DNA of 64,000 bases from Francisella sp. SYW-9. GTDB taxonomy: Bacteria > Pseudomonadota > Gammaproteobacteria > Francisellales > Francisellaceae. A program made the translations under genes and the position numbers. The stretch is from NCBI RefSeq assembly GCF_008711465.1, contig NZ_VXKQ01000001.1, positions 1 through 64,000 of the forward strand. The letters run 5' to 3'. The notes below the pieces were generated by a model that had not been told where the DNA came from, did not search any database, and worked only from the letters and a program-made list of their open reading frames with translations. Within the stretch, counting starts at the first letter, position 1, and each line of letters begins with the position of its first letter. Below, one piece after another: positions 47,530 to 57,718 of the stretch.

Positions 47530-48804
47530 ATGAGTACTTATTCTGTAGTTATTATCTTATTTATTCTTATTTGTACATCAGCTTTCTTTTCAAGCTCTGA
47601 AACTGCTATGATGGCTTTGAATAAATATAAATTAAAGCACTTGGCAAAAAAAAATCATCGCTCAGCAAAGAGAAGCCTTTCTTTGGTTCGTAATCCTGAG
47701 AAACTTTTAGTTGCTATTCTTATTGGTAATACTTTTGCTAATATTTTTGCAGGTACAGTAATCTCATCATATTCTGAAGATCATTTTGGAGATTTTGGTT
47801 TATTAATCTCAACTATTGTTGTAACTATATTAGTCCTTGTGTTTGGTGAGATAATTCCAAAATCCTTTGCTGCTGTATATCCGCAAAGATTAGCATTTCC
47901 TTTTTCATTACCTCTCAAAGTAATAATGCTATCTCTATATCCAGTAGTAATTTTTTTAAGTACAATTTCAAAGTTAACTTTGAAAATTTTTGGGGTTAAA
48001 ATAGAGCCTGTAAATAATGAATCATTAAATAAAGAAGAAATTCATACTGTTGTTCATGAGTCAAATGCAAAATTAGGTGCTAAAAATAAAAATATGCTTC
48101 TAGGCGTCTTAGAGCTAGATAAAATACTAGTTCAAGAAGTGATGACTCACTTTAACAAGATAGAATATATCGATCTGAATAATTCAATAGATAAGATCTT
48201 AGCAAGAGTTTCAAAAGTTAAATCATTAAATATAATTCTTTGTGAAAACGGAGTAAATAATATAATAGGAATTATTAAACTTAAAGATATAACTAATTTA
48301 TTAATAGCATCTAAAAGATCAAATATTACTAAAGTAAGCTTACGTAAAATTGCAGAGCAACCTTACTTCATTCCAGAGACTGTTTCTTTACAAACTCAAT
48401 TGATAAATTTTCAGAAAAAAAGTAAACGTTTCGCTGTAGTTGTTGATGAATATGGAGATGTTACAGGAGTGGTGACTATCGAAGACATAATGGAAGAGAT
48501 AGTTGGAGAATTCTCTGATAGATTTGATGTAAATAATAATATTCGTAAAATTGATGAGAATAGTTATTTGATAGGTGGTAGTGCAACTCTTAGAGAAATA
48601 AATCGCCATATTGGTATTGAGTTTGAGAGTGAGGATGCTAAAACACTATCTGGTCTTATCATTGAGGAAATTGAGAATTTACCATCTGGACCTTGTTGTA
48701 TTAAGTATGGCAACACTCTTCTTGAAATAGCGAATATTGTTGATAATAAGATAATCTCTATAAAACTTAGTTACATTTTTAATAATGATAAGTCAATAAT
48801 ATAG
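47530..48804 (+). CDS. CNNM/HlyC/CorC-type (YfjD-like) membrane protein with CBS domains
   Basis: A 424-residue protein in three parts: a DUF21/CNNM membrane domain (FFSSSETAMMALNKYKLKHL near residue 20, FGEIIPKSFAAVYP near 111), a CBS pair (about 195-320, ending RFAVVVDEYGDVTGVVTIEDIMEEIVGE), and a C-terminal CorC_HlyC domain. The family is connected with magnesium/cobalt efflux. The transported ion is inferred from family only. It converges with the small lipoprotein gene with 12 bp between stops. Confidence 0.9.
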   Translation: MSTYSVVIILFILICTSAFFSSSETAMMALNKYKLKHLAKKNHRSAKRSLSLVRNPEKLLVAILIGNTFANIFAGTVISSYSEDHFGDFGLLISTIVVTILVLVFGEIIPKSFAAVYPQRLAFPFSLPLKVIMLSLYPVVIFLSTISKLTLKIFGVKIEPVNNESLNKEEIHTVVHESNAKLGAKNKNMLLGVLELDKILVQEVMTHFNKIEYIDLNNSIDKILARVSKVKSLNIILCENGVNNIIGIIKLKDITNLLIASKRSNITKVSLRKIAEQPYFIPETVSLQTQLINFQKKSKRFAVVVDEYGDVTGVVTIEDIMEEIVGEFSDRFDVNNNIRKIDENSYLIGGSATLREINRHIGIEFESEDAKTLSGLIIEEIENLPSGPCCIKYGNTLLEIANIVDNKIISIKLSYIFNNDKSII

Positions 48805-48816
48805 TCAACTTAAGTA

Positions 48817-49104
48817 TTATTCATACATATTATCAAAGTTAATATTTTGCATAAATGGACTTGGTTGAGTATACCCGGTTTCTTCATAGTATTGTCCTTG
48901 GTATGTATAAGGACTAGTTTCCATTTGCTCAACATTTTCATGGAAATAGCGATTGATTAGATCGTCTTTACTATAGTCAGAGTAATCAGGATTGTAATAT
49001 GTACCTGTTAGCTGATAGCTTGGAAGATTAAAAGTTGCGTGACAACCAGTGATTATAATCAATAGTAAGCTAATAATAGTGTAAGAATTTATTATTTTCT
49101 TCAT
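48817..49104 (-). CDS. small tyrosine-rich lipoprotein
   Basis: About 95 residues. The N-terminus MKKIINSYTIISLLLIIITGC is a lipoprotein signal with the lipobox Cys at about residue 21. The mature part is short, polar and rich in Tyr/Asn/Glu (LTGTYYNPDYSDYSKDD; YTYQGQYYEETGY). An upstream in-frame Met would give 106 residues but would place charged residues before the signal, so the inner ATG is chosen. It lies behind ychF on the same strand. No family is recognised. Confidence 0.7.
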   Translation of the reverse strand: MKKIINSYTIISLLLIIITGCHATFNLPSYQLTGTYYNPDYSDYSKDDLINRYFHENVEQMETSPYTYQGQYYEETGYTQPSPFMQNINFDNMYE

Positions 49105-49129
49105 TATTTTGAATAAGAAATATTTTGAT

Positions 49130-50221
49130 TTATACATTGAACCTAAAGTTTACAACATCACCATCTTTCATTATATATTCTTTACCTTCAAGGCGAGCTT
49201 TTCCCGCTTCTTTAGCACCTTTTTCACCTTTATACTGGATATAATCATCGTATGATATTACTTCAGCACGGATAAAGCCTCTTTCAAAATCCGTATGAAT
49301 AACGCCTGCTGCCTGTGGAGCTGTAGCGCCTACAGGTATAGTCCAAGCTCTAACTTCTTTAACACCAGCTGTTAGGTAAGTATGAAGGTTTAAAAGAGCA
49401 TACCCTGCTTTGATAACTCTATCAAGACCAGTCTCAGTAAGTCCCATATCTGCTAGAAACTCAAGTTTCTCTTCAGGTTCTAATTGAGAGATTTCTTGCT
49501 CCATTGCAGCACAAACAGGTACAACATTTGAGTTTTCATCTTTGGCATATTCTACAACTTTATCAAGAAGAGGATTGTTTTCAAATCCATCATCATTAAC
49601 ATTGGCAATATATAATACTGGTTTACTTGTCAGTAGAGGAGTTTGCTTTAACCACTTAGTTTCATCTTCGTTCATCTCAAAAGTTCTAGCTGGCTTTTCA
49701 GACTCTAGATGCTCTTTTAATCTTGTGTAGAACTCAGCTTTAGCAAGAGCTTCTTTATCTCCTGATTTTTTCATCTTTGCAAATCTTTGGATAGCTTTAT
49801 CACAAGACTCAATATCTGCTAATATTAGCTCCATATTGATAGTGTTAATATCATCAATAGGGTCAACTTGACCACTTACATGGATAATATTGTCATCTTC
49901 AAAACATCTAACTACATGAGCTATAGCATCAGTTTCACGAATATTTGCTAAGAATTTGTTACCTAGACCTTCACCTTTACTAGCACCAGCAACAAGCCCA
50001 GCAATATCAACAAACTCCATCGTAGTTGGTAGTATTTTTTCAGGATTAACAATCTTAGCTAATTCATTAAGTCTTTGATCAGGTACAGAAACGATACCAA
50101 CATTTGGATCAATTGTACAAAAAGGGTAGTTCTCAGCGTCAATACCTGCTTCTGTTAAAGCATTAAAAAGAGTTGATTTACCAACATTTGGTAAACCTAC
50201 AATACCACATTTAAATCCCAT
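49130..50221 (-). CDS. ychF: YchF/Ola1-type redox-sensitive ATPase
   Basis: A 363-residue P-loop protein. Walker A is GLPNVGKST (about residues 7-15), the switch region [17 protein letters not shown] follows, and the G4 position is NVND rather than NKxD, explaining the ATP preference known for YchF. The C-terminal TGS-like domain ends VVNFRFNV. It binds ribosomes in stress responses. The gene pair pth-ychF on one strand is conserved in many bacteria. Confidence 0.95.
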   Translation of the reverse strand: MGFKCGIVGLPNVGKSTLFNALTEAGIDAENYPFCTIDPNVGIVSVPDQRLNELAKIVNPEKILPTTMEFVDIAGLVAGASKGEGLGNKFLANIRETDAIAHVVRCFEDDNIIHVSGQVDPIDDINTINMELILADIESCDKAIQRFAKMKKSGDKEALAKAEFYTRLKEHLESEKPARTFEMNEDETKWLKQTPLLTSKPVLYIANVNDDGFENNPLLDKVVEYAKDENSNVVPVCAAMEQEISQLEPEEKLEFLADMGLTETGLDRVIKAGYALLNLHTYLTAGVKEVRAWTIPVGATAPQAAGVIHTDFERGFIRAEVISYDDYIQYKGEKGAKEAGKARLEGKEYIMKDGDVVNFRFNV

Positions 50222-50261
50222 ATTTTATTCCTTATATTTCTATACTTTAAAGAAGTAATAT

Positions 50262-50837
50262 TTATTTAGTATGAAGCCTTTGCATAGCAGGCTCAAGTTT
50301 GTAGTTTATTATATCATCTAAAACACATATAGCATTATTAATAGCTTCATCTATTAGGCTTTTCTGTTGGATAGATGGATTTGATAGAACATAGTTTGAA
50401 ACTTTTGATTTATGCCCAGGGTGGCCTATACCTATCCTTAAGCGTAAATAATCATTTGTTCCTAAATGTTGATGAATACTTCTAAGACCATTGTGACCAC
50501 CATGGCCACCACCTTTTTTAAGACGAATTTGACCATAATCTATATCTAGCTCATCATGAGCAACAAGTATTTCCTCAGCTTTAATTTTATAAAAATTAGC
50601 TACTTTACTAACAGCAAGACCACTATTGTTCATATATGTGGTTGGAAATACTAGTAAAACATTATTATAAGCTAAGTTAACTTTAGCAATATCTGAGTTA
50701 AGCTTTGAATTTGAGCTAAAGCTTTCACTTTGTTCTCTAGCTATTTCTGCAATTAGCCATTCACCAACATTATGGCGAGTATTTTCATATTCTTTGCCTA
50801 TATTTCCTAGGCCAACTATCATTTTTATCTTAGGCAT
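50262..50837 (-). CDS. pth: peptidyl-tRNA hydrolase
   Basis: About 191 residues. It rescues peptidyl-tRNA by ester cleavage. Motifs are [21 protein letters not shown], with the catalytic His near residue 22, then TYMNNSG, the catalytic Asp in HDELDIDYG, and [10 protein letters not shown]. The ATG giving MPKIKMIVG at 50837 is chosen by comparison with E. coli Pth (MTIKLIVG), although the frame is open to 50873. The start overlaps the end of the beta-lactamase gene by 8 bp, so the two are coupled. Confidence 0.93.
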   Translation of the reverse strand: MPKIKMIVGLGNIGKEYENTRHNVGEWLIAEIAREQSESFSSNSKLNSDIAKVNLAYNNVLLVFPTTYMNNSGLAVSKVANFYKIKAEEILVAHDELDIDYGQIRLKKGGGHGGHNGLRSIHQHLGTNDYLRLRIGIGHPGHKSKVSNYVLSNPSIQQKSLIDEAINNAICVLDDIINYKLEPAMQRLHTK

Positions 50838-51717
50838 TTTTTTTGCTATTATTTTTAATATTGAAGTTATCAAAAAGTAGTTTGGCTACTTCTTGTATTA
50901 CCTTATCTTTAGGCTCTGCATTTTTTATAGGTTGGGTATATAAAATTGACATTACTATTGCTCGAGAATTATTAGGCCATACAATAGCTACATCATTTGT
51001 AGAGCCATAATCACAAGTTCCAGTTTTATCACCTATCTTCCAACCTTTCGGAAGTTCTGCTGCTATACGATTACTTCCTGTGTTATTTTCCCTTAACCAC
51101 TTCTTAAATAAAATTCTGTGCTTTTTATCAAGGATATCATGACTAAATGCTATTTTATTTAGATCTCTTGTAATTATTTTAGGTGTAGTCTTATTTAAAT
51201 TATTACTTATATTAACATTATTAACTTTAGGCTCTAGTTCTGTGATTTTTGTCGCATGATCATTAAGTGATAATATAAATGAGTCTAGTTTCTTTAAACC
51301 ACCTAATTTATATATTAGAAGGTTTGTAGCAGTATTATCACTTAAAATAGAAGCTTTAGATAGTTCTCTAACAGTCATTTCTCTGCCAACATATTTCTTT
51401 GTTATAGGAGTATATCCAACTAGCTGATTTTTTGAAATTCTAATTTTTTCATTTAGTAAATTTTTATCAGTCATACTTTCTTTAAGAATAGCACCAACAA
51501 CAAGAAATTTATAAACACTACAGATTGGGAAGTAAAAAGTCTCATTATGAGTGAAGTTATGCCAGTTATTACGATTTATAGTATACACACCAACTTTACC
51601 ACCATAGTGTTTTTCAATCTTATGGATATCATTGGATATGCGAATATTGTCTTTGGATACTGCAAATGTAACATTTGCAACTAAAAGAAGTAACACACTA
51701 GAAATTATTTTTTTCAT
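50830..51717 (-). CDS. class A beta-lactamase with carbapenemase-type cysteine pair
   Basis: A 295-residue serine beta-lactamase exported by a Sec signal ([19 protein letters not shown]). Active-site elements are S67-V-Y-K70, S126-D-N128, E162 and N166 of the omega loop (LEPKVN), and K231-T-G. Cys66 just before the serine and Cys235 in KTGTC correspond to Ambler Cys69 and Cys238, the disulfide found in class A carbapenemases such as KPC and in the Francisella enzymes FTU-1/FPH-1. All catalytic residues are intact. It sits in an operon behind a Dsb-like gene (11 bp) and before pth. Confidence 0.93.
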   Translation of the reverse strand: MKKIISSVLLLLVANVTFAVSKDNIRISNDIHKIEKHYGGKVGVYTINRNNWHNFTHNETFYFPICSVYKFLVVGAILKESMTDKNLLNEKIRISKNQLVGYTPITKKYVGREMTVRELSKASILSDNTATNLLIYKLGGLKKLDSFILSLNDHATKITELEPKVNNVNISNNLNKTTPKIITRDLNKIAFSHDILDKKHRILFKKWLRENNTGSNRIAAELPKGWKIGDKTGTCDYGSTNDVAIVWPNNSRAIVMSILYTQPIKNAEPKDKVIQEVAKLLFDNFNIKNNSKKNA

Positions 51718-51728
51718 ACCAAAGAAAC

Positions 51729-52574
51729 CTAAAATTGATTCGATGTTAAAAGTAAGAATTCATTGATTTTTTTAATATTATCTTTTTCGGCAATTTTCGC
51801 ATCTGTAAGAGGCAACTTACTTCCTCCAGATATTTTTAGAGCATCTTGAGGAGTTTTATATAGTATAGTAGGGAAGCCCTCTATATATTTAGAAAGCTTC
51901 ATGTTGTTAGCAGCTTTTTCATTTGCTTGAGTATTATTTTTATCATAAGTCTTTGTTTCATGATATTTAATTAAAGCTTTCAAAGGATCTTTTGAATTAA
52001 ATAAGCTTTTAACTATAGCAGGGCTATTATGTAGTGCGCCAAGAGGAATCCAACGTACTGCTAATTGACCAGATTTGATCGCAGGTTGGGTCGCTTCAAA
52101 TAAACGATTACAGTAACTGCAACTTGGATCTATAACAGCATAGAACTTATGAGGGGCATCATTACTACCTTGTTGAATATATGAAGCATATTTCTTTATG
52201 TTTAAGTATAGCTCATTTGCTTTAGGATTTGATGTGAAGTAGTTTGCATAGATATTGTTAAGACTAGTTAGCTTATTTTCACCTCTATCCCAAACTAAAA
52301 GCTGACCATTAACGATTACACTGCCATCTTGGCTTGTAAAAGTAACAGATCGCTTACTAGGATCTTTTTTATCCTGAAGAATATATGCTTCTAGATGTAG
52401 ACCTGTATCAAATGTTTTGATGACTTTATATTGAGGGAATGCTTGTTCAACAATGTATAAACCTTGTTTATTTCCTGATAGTGGGCTATTAATGTTAGTT
52501 GTACTAAATATATATAGTATGAGCACAACAATAATAACAATCAAAGTTAAAATAGAAATATCTTTTTTTTGCAT
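51729..52574 (-). CDS. DsbG/DsbC-like thiol:disulfide oxidoreductase
   Basis: A 281-residue envelope protein with an N-terminal hydrophobic anchor or signal (about residues 8-24), an N-terminal dimerisation-type domain (about 40-125), and a thioredoxin domain with the active site C152-S-Y-C155 in DPSCSYCNRLF. The cis-Pro loop appears as EGFPTILYK near 234. This is the DsbC/DsbG plan; CSYC differs from the usual CGYC/CPYC. It probably isomerises or reduces periplasmic disulfides. It lies between pilD (10 bp) and the beta-lactamase gene (11 bp). Confidence 0.82.
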   Translation of the reverse strand: MQKKDISILTLIVIIVVLILYIFSTTNINSPLSGNKQGLYIVEQAFPQYKVIKTFDTGLHLEAYILQDKKDPSKRSVTFTSQDGSVIVNGQLLVWDRGENKLTSLNNIYANYFTSNPKANELYLNIKKYASYIQQGSNDAPHKFYAVIDPSCSYCNRLFEATQPAIKSGQLAVRWIPLGALHNSPAIVKSLFNSKDPLKALIKYHETKTYDKNNTQANEKAANNMKLSKYIEGFPTILYKTPQDALKISGGSKLPLTDAKIAEKDNIKKINEFLLLTSNQF

Positions 52575-52584
52575 GTAGGAAATC

Positions 52585-53433
52585 CTACTGAATATTAATT
52601 AGCATGATGTGATTATACCATACATAAAGATTATCTTTAGTTAGCAGGTAGAAAAATGTAGCTAAAATTATAGCGGGTCCAAAGGGTATTACATTTGTTC
52701 GGCGACCTATGATATTTACAAAAATTGCAATAACAATACCGAATATGCAGCTTGCAAATATCGTGTATAAAAGCATAGGATAACCAAACCAAGCTCCTAT
52801 AGCAGCTAAAAGTTTAAAATCACCATAACCAAAGCCTTCTTTACCAGTAAATATTTTATATACCCAAAAGACTATCCATAATGAGAGATATCCTATTATT
52901 GCTCCCCAAATTGATAATCCTAATGTTGTAAATATTCCATAATAGTTAAGAATGATACCTATCCATAAGAGACTTAAAGTAAATGAATCTGGTAATATTT
53001 TGTGTTTTGCATCTATAAAGAATAAAGGTATAAAGAAAACACTCAAAACAATAAGAGCTAAGCTCTGTATTGTAAATCCAAAGTAATAAAATATACCAAT
53101 AAATATAAGAGCTGTAATAAGTTCAATTAGAGGGTATTCAAAAGATATTTTCTCATGACAGAAATAACATTTACCTCTTAAAATAAGCCAACCTAAAATA
53201 GGAATGTTATGGCGATATTTTAGTTTATTGTCACATTTTGGACATTTTGATGGAGTTAAAAGACTGAAGTTTTTAGTAGGCTCTGCAGGTAACTCTAATA
53301 TTTCTCGAGCAATAGCTTTTTCTTCGGAAAAAAGTTTGTTTGGAACTCTATAAATTACAACATTTAAAAAGCTACCGATAGCAGCTCCAAAGAGAAAAAT
53401 AAAAAGAAATATTATGTATATATCGTAATGCAT
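52585..53433 (-). CDS. pilD: type IV prepilin peptidase
   Basis: A 282-residue membrane protease/methylase that cleaves and N-methylates type IV pilins. The cytoplasmic zinc loop has CPKC and CYFC pairs (about residues 64-67 and 89-92). The two aspartates of the aspartyl protease are in FFIDAKHKILPD (about 138-149) and GYGDFKLLAAIG (about 197-208). It has about seven membrane segments. No pilus genes are adjacent. It sits 5 bp from sthA and 10 bp from the Dsb-like gene. Confidence 0.94.
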   Translation of the reverse strand: MHYDIYIIFLFIFLFGAAIGSFLNVVIYRVPNKLFSEEKAIAREILELPAEPTKNFSLLTPSKCPKCDNKLKYRHNIPILGWLILRGKCYFCHEKISFEYPLIELITALIFIGIFYYFGFTIQSLALIVLSVFFIPLFFIDAKHKILPDSFTLSLLWIGIILNYYGIFTTLGLSIWGAIIGYLSLWIVFWVYKIFTGKEGFGYGDFKLLAAIGAWFGYPMLLYTIFASCIFGIVIAIFVNIIGRRTNVIPFGPAIILATFFYLLTKDNLYVWYNHIMLINIQ

Positions 53434-53438
53434 AAGTT

Positions 53439-54842
53439 TTACTTATTTTCTTTCTTAGGAATCACACCATTTTTAGGTCTTAATTTATTAACACCATCAA
53501 TAGCAGCAATACGATAAGCCTCAGCCATAGTAGGGTAGTTAAAAGTAGTATTCAAGAAGTACTTGATAGTATTATGTTTTCCAGGCATAGATTTTATAGC
53601 TTGTCCAATGTGGATAATTTCAGATACTCTATGGCCAAAAGTATGGATACCAAGGATCTCAAATGTTTCCTTATGAAATAGTATTTTTAGCATACCTGTT
53701 GTACTGTCTGATATTTGAGCTCGAGCTAGATCTTTAAAGTATGCACGACCAACTTCATATGGTACATTTTCCTCTGTTAGTTGCTCTTCTGTCTTACCAA
53801 TACAACTAATCTCTGGACGAGTATATATACCTGTTGGAATATCTTCAACTAACTTATCATTACAAGAGCCATCTATAATATGAGTAGCTGCGAATCTACC
53901 CTGGTTAAAAGCAGAAGAAGCTAGAGATGGAAAACCAATAACATCACCAACGGCATAGATATTTTCTTGTGTAGTTTGATAATTATCATTAACTTCAACA
54001 AGTCCTCTTTGAGGATTATATTCAACACCGATCTTATCCAGGTTTAGTCCTTCTGTATTACCGGCTCTACCTAAAGCAAATAAAACATAATCAGATTCTA
54101 TAATTCTACCAGAGTTAAGGGTAGTTATTACCTTATCTCCTTTGGCTTTTATACTTTTATATGTCTCATTATGGATTAGATGTATTTTTTGGTTTACAGT
54201 AAAGTGGTTTGTAAGAGTCTCAATAATCTCATTATCAAGGAATGACATTAACTTATCACGAGTATTTATGAGATTTACTTGGATATTAAGAGTCCCTAAA
54301 ATAGATGCATATTCACAACCAATTACACCAGCACCATATATAGTTATAGACTTAATTTGCTGATCTTTTAGCTCTAGAAGTTTATCACTATCTAGGATTC
54401 TTTGATGTGTGAAGTCTATATCATTAGGGTGATATGGGCGAGATCCTGTAGATAAGATAAATTTCTTAGCAGTAATTATTTCTGTAGAACCATTCTTACG
54501 TGAAATTTTTATTTTATGTTTATCTAGAAAGCTTGCAAAACCATAAAATACATCAATTTCGTTTTCTGCATAGCGATTTTTTTTAATCTCTCTCTGTTTT
54601 AAAACAATTTCAAAAGATGTATCAAGCATTTCGGGAAAATCATAATGTTTATCATTATGCCAGATTTCACGTGAAAGTTGTCTTAAAGCTTTACTTGGAA
54701 TTGTACCCCAGTTATTACAGCCACCACCAATAGCATCATCTTCTATGATTGCTACTTTTTGACCATTTCTTGTTGCTTTCATAGCAGCACCTTCACCACC
54801 AGGGCCACTACCTATAATAATAATATCGTAATTGTATTCCAT
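53439..54842 (-). CDS. sthA: soluble pyridine nucleotide transhydrogenase
   Basis: A 467-residue flavoprotein of the pyridine nucleotide disulfide reductase family. FAD site GSGPGGEGAAM is near residue 11. The region where lipoamide dehydrogenase has CxxxxC reads GGGCNNWGTIPSKAL, keeping only one cysteine, which is the mark of SthA. The NAD motif GAGVIGCEYASIL is near 176. It moves hydride between NADPH and NAD. It heads the minus-strand run sthA-pilD-dsb-bla-pth, with 5 bp to pilD. Confidence 0.93.
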   Translation of the reverse strand: MEYNYDIIIIGSGPGGEGAAMKATRNGQKVAIIEDDAIGGGCNNWGTIPSKALRQLSREIWHNDKHYDFPEMLDTSFEIVLKQREIKKNRYAENEIDVFYGFASFLDKHKIKISRKNGSTEIITAKKFILSTGSRPYHPNDIDFTHQRILDSDKLLELKDQQIKSITIYGAGVIGCEYASILGTLNIQVNLINTRDKLMSFLDNEIIETLTNHFTVNQKIHLIHNETYKSIKAKGDKVITTLNSGRIIESDYVLFALGRAGNTEGLNLDKIGVEYNPQRGLVEVNDNYQTTQENIYAVGDVIGFPSLASSAFNQGRFAATHIIDGSCNDKLVEDIPTGIYTRPEISCIGKTEEQLTEENVPYEVGRAYFKDLARAQISDSTTGMLKILFHKETFEILGIHTFGHRVSEIIHIGQAIKSMPGKHNTIKYFLNTTFNYPTMAEAYRIAAIDGVNKLRPKNGVIPKKENK

Positions 54843-54930
54843 GGTTTAACTCCACACCAAATTTTGCATATAGAATTTATAAAAGAATGATAACATAGTA
54901 TGATCTTATATTAAGTATATTTCGATTAAA

Positions 54931-56088
54931 TTATTTATATTTTATAAGCATTTCAGCAATTTTTTTAGTAGGTGAGACTATTTGATCTACTCCGATATTA
55001 CTCGCTATACTAATACTCTCATTTTTATCTAGTTTTATAGATATTTTAGGTAGTGAATCCTTGTGAAGCTCTTTTAATACTTCTTTTATCGCTAGTAATG
55101 TAAGGATGTTATCAGAGTCCTTTTCATTTAGGATAAAAATACTTTTTGCAGTAGCAATATTTGCTTTTTTAAGAGCATCATAATCATATGATTCAGCATC
55201 TATAAAATGCTTTTTTTGCTCTAAATCTATGTTTACAAATTTTTGTAAGTAATTTTTTTCAATAACTACAAGGTTATCAATATGCGACTCTAAGTAATCT
55301 TTTATCAAACATTTAGTAATTTCTGTGTAGCCACAAATTACGATATGATCTTTCATAAAAAGAACTCCATCTTTTTGTTTAAATTTCTCAGTAAGTGTAC
55401 TAATAATACTACCAGCTGATACGGTTATAATTGTTGCAAATAGTCCAATACCTATAATCATAATAGACACTGTAAAAAGTTTTGCCTCTTCCGTAAGAGG
55501 GTGTATGTCACCATATCCAACAGTACTAAATGTAACTATAGTAAAGTAAATAGCATCAGATATAGTTTTTATGCCATCAAATTGATCTTTTAAATAATAT
55601 AAGCCAATAACACTATACCCAATGGCCAAGAAAAATGTGATAGCTAATACAAATTGGTAAAAGGTAAATTTTTTTGAATTTTTTTTGTTGAAAGTTTTTC
55701 TAAAAATTATAAGTAATATAATCTCAGTAATATGAGTAAAAAAGGCAATATTATAGGATATATGTCTATCTTGGATATAGTCACCAACAATAGAAAGACA
55801 AATAAATATAACAGCTAAGAACCAAAAAGATCTTTTTCTAAGGTAAACCCCTCGAGCAATTATTATCATGAAGTACCCTAAAAGAAGAGGTAAAAATATT
55901 CCTAATCCTGTATTGTATTTCATTCCGATGTCATACAAGTCTGAAGGGATTTGTGTATCTATGTTTATAGAAAAGATCCGATTAATAATTGGTATAGCAA
56001 CAGCTAGTATCGTAATAAAACCGTTTAAAGCAAGGGTAATAGAAATAAAAAGGGGAATATATTTTGAATATTTTTCTCTAAAAGTCAT
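54931..56088 (-). CDS. voltage-gated-like potassium channel with TrkA-N domain
   Basis: About 385 residues. Six membrane segments are followed by the selectivity filter TFSTVGYGDIHPL (about residue 188-200) and a cytosolic TrkA-N/RCK Rossmann domain (DHIVICGYTEITKCL near 246). The architecture is that of the Kch/MthK-type K+ channels with an RCK gate. The frame is open from a TTG at 56094, but the ATG at 56088 (MTFREKYSKY) is chosen. It is monocistronic; a second POT transporter lies upstream on the same strand. Confidence 0.9.
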   Translation of the reverse strand: MTFREKYSKYIPLFISITLALNGFITILAVAIPIINRIFSINIDTQIPSDLYDIGMKYNTGLGIFLPLLLGYFMIIIARGVYLRKRSFWFLAVIFICLSIVGDYIQDRHISYNIAFFTHITEIILLIIFRKTFNKKNSKKFTFYQFVLAITFFLAIGYSVIGLYYLKDQFDGIKTISDAIYFTIVTFSTVGYGDIHPLTEEAKLFTVSIMIIGIGLFATIITVSAGSIISTLTEKFKQKDGVLFMKDHIVICGYTEITKCLIKDYLESHIDNLVVIEKNYLQKFVNIDLEQKKHFIDAESYDYDALKKANIATAKSIFILNEKDSDNILTLLAIKEVLKELHKDSLPKISIKLDKNESISIASNIGVDQIVSPTKKIAEMLIKYK

Positions 56089-56161
56089 CAACAAAATATT
56101 AGCTCAATAATCTAGTTGATCAATTATAAAATATAGTTAGAGTAAAATATAGCAAATATGC

Positions 56162-57616
56162 TTAGATGTGAGCAAGTTTTCTGATTCTTGGAATTATTAA
56201 ATACATTAAAAATGCTGCTGCTGCTGCTACTAAAGTTAAAATAGAGAATAACATTAAGTAGCTTGAATTTGTTTTTGTAGGGGTAGTATGTATATTTGGC
56301 GAAGCTACTAATACTGATAATAAACTAGCTATAGCACCTGATGTACCTCCTACTACTACCATCCAAGCTCCCATCATTAATCCTTGAAGTTTCGGACTAG
56401 CAAGTTTACCAATCATAGCATATCCTGTTGGACCAATAAGTAGTTCTCCAATAGATTGAAAAGCATAGCTTAGTATCAGCCAAATGGCTGCAGTATAGCC
56501 AGCAGTATTTGCACATAGAATGCCTATGATAAGCATTAGAAATCCTATAGCCATAAAGATAATACTAAAACAAAATTGCATAGGAAAAGAAAAAATAAAT
56601 CGTTTACGAATAATTATTAATATACTTGGGAATAGCATTCCACCAATAGATATAATTATGGTATTTATATTTTGGAACCATTGTGTTGGCATTAAAAAAC
56701 CTAAGAAATGTCTATCTACATTTGCCTCTGTAAATACTGTTAGAGCCATTGGAGCAAGAGAGTAAGCCGACCAGAAAACAAGACCAAAACAAGCTAATAT
56801 AAAATATGCGTAAACTTTTTCTTTTTGTTCTTTTTCTCTTTGAGCGTTTGCTATAGGAATAAACATTGCTAATAGTAATATTCCAATACCAAGAACAATA
56901 TAGTTGGTATTTAATGGGTACTTTAACGCTAAAAATAATAAAGAGATAACTAAAAGTATTATAATAATTGCAAAAAAATTATTTTTTATTAATATGTGAG
57001 ATCCAGATTTTTTGATTTTCTTAACTAAAGGAGTAGTCTTATCTGCAACTGTTTTCCAACCTAAAGTTAATAATACAAAAGCAATAATATTTGTAATAGC
57101 CGCTAGAAGAAATAGTATATGGTAGCTATTATGTACTTGAAATACTCCAGCAACTGTAAAACCAATAAAACATCCTATATTCATTCCAGCATAATTCCAG
57201 TAAAAAGCACTTTCTCTACTATTATTCTCATCACTTTCAAACTGCTGGATTAGCATCATATTTATACAAGGAAGATTCATACCACTACCTACTAAAAATA
57301 AAGCTAAAGCAATATATAAGTTTTCAGTAGATGGGAATGATAAAAATAAGCAAGCTATTGTTTGTAGTAACATACCTATTAGAAAAAGAGATCTATAGCT
57401 AATTAGACGGCCTCCAATATAACCACCTAAAAGATGAAGTCCAAAGTTAAATGTGAAAAAGACTCCCATAATAGCACTTGCTTTATTAACAGTAAGCCCA
57501 AGTCCTTGAGTCATAAATAAGACTAGTGTTGAGTAAAGAACCGCAAAACTAATTATTGAAACAAGTTGAGTTATTAATAAGAGTTTTGAGGCATTTTTAA
57601 ATAATGAAAAATTCAT
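56162..57616 (-). CDS. POT family peptide transporter (second copy)
   Basis: A 484-residue permease with 13-14 membrane segments. Family marks are FNFGLHLLGGYIGGRLISYRS with the POT loop, YWNYAGMNIGCFIGFTVAG (about 137-155), and IGELLIGPTGYAMIGKLASPKLQGLMMG (about 388-415), the conserved C-terminal POT motif with Glu-Leu. It would import small peptides with protons. The C-terminus holds a run of five alanines encoded by a short TGC repeat (56213-56228). It is not closely similar to the POT gene at 21.7 kb. Confidence 0.9.
   Translation of the reverse strand: MNFSLFKNASKLLLITQLVSIISFAVLYSTLVLFMTQGLGLTVNKASAIMGVFFTFNFGLHLLGGYIGGRLISYRSLFLIGMLLQTIACLFLSFPSTENLYIALALFLVGSGMNLPCINMMLIQQFESDENNSRESAFYWNYAGMNIGCFIGFTVAGVFQVHNSYHILFLLAAITNIIAFVLLTLGWKTVADKTTPLVKKIKKSGSHILIKNNFFAIIIILLVISLLFLALKYPLNTNYIVLGIGILLLAMFIPIANAQREKEQKEKVYAYFILACFGLVFWSAYSLAPMALTVFTEANVDRHFLGFLMPTQWFQNINTIIISIGGMLFPSILIIIRKRFIFSFPMQFCFSIIFMAIGFLMLIIGILCANTAGYTAAIWLILSYAFQSIGELLIGPTGYAMIGKLASPKLQGLMMGAWMVVVGGTSGAIASLLSVLVASPNIHTTPTKTNSSYLMLFSILTLVAAAAAFLMYLIIPRIRKLAHI
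56213..56228. repeat. trinucleotide microsatellite (TGC)5 inside the POT gene
   Basis: Five TGC units plus one base, read on the minus strand as GCA codons for an alanine run near the C-terminus of the transporter. Changes in copy number would keep the frame, so this is not a phase-variation switch. Confidence 0.8.
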
Positions 57617-57718
57617 TGTTGTTCTAGAACTAGTAATACAGTAAATAAGATTTTATTATATAAATAGCTGTAAAAAACAGTGGAGAATGAAAATTTAGTA
57701 TATAAGTCTTTTGACTTC

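Noticed and set aside
57704-57717. Small hairpin AAGTC-TTTT-GACTT just after hslU as a terminator
   Set aside because: The stem has five pairs and no T-run follows on the hslU transcript side.
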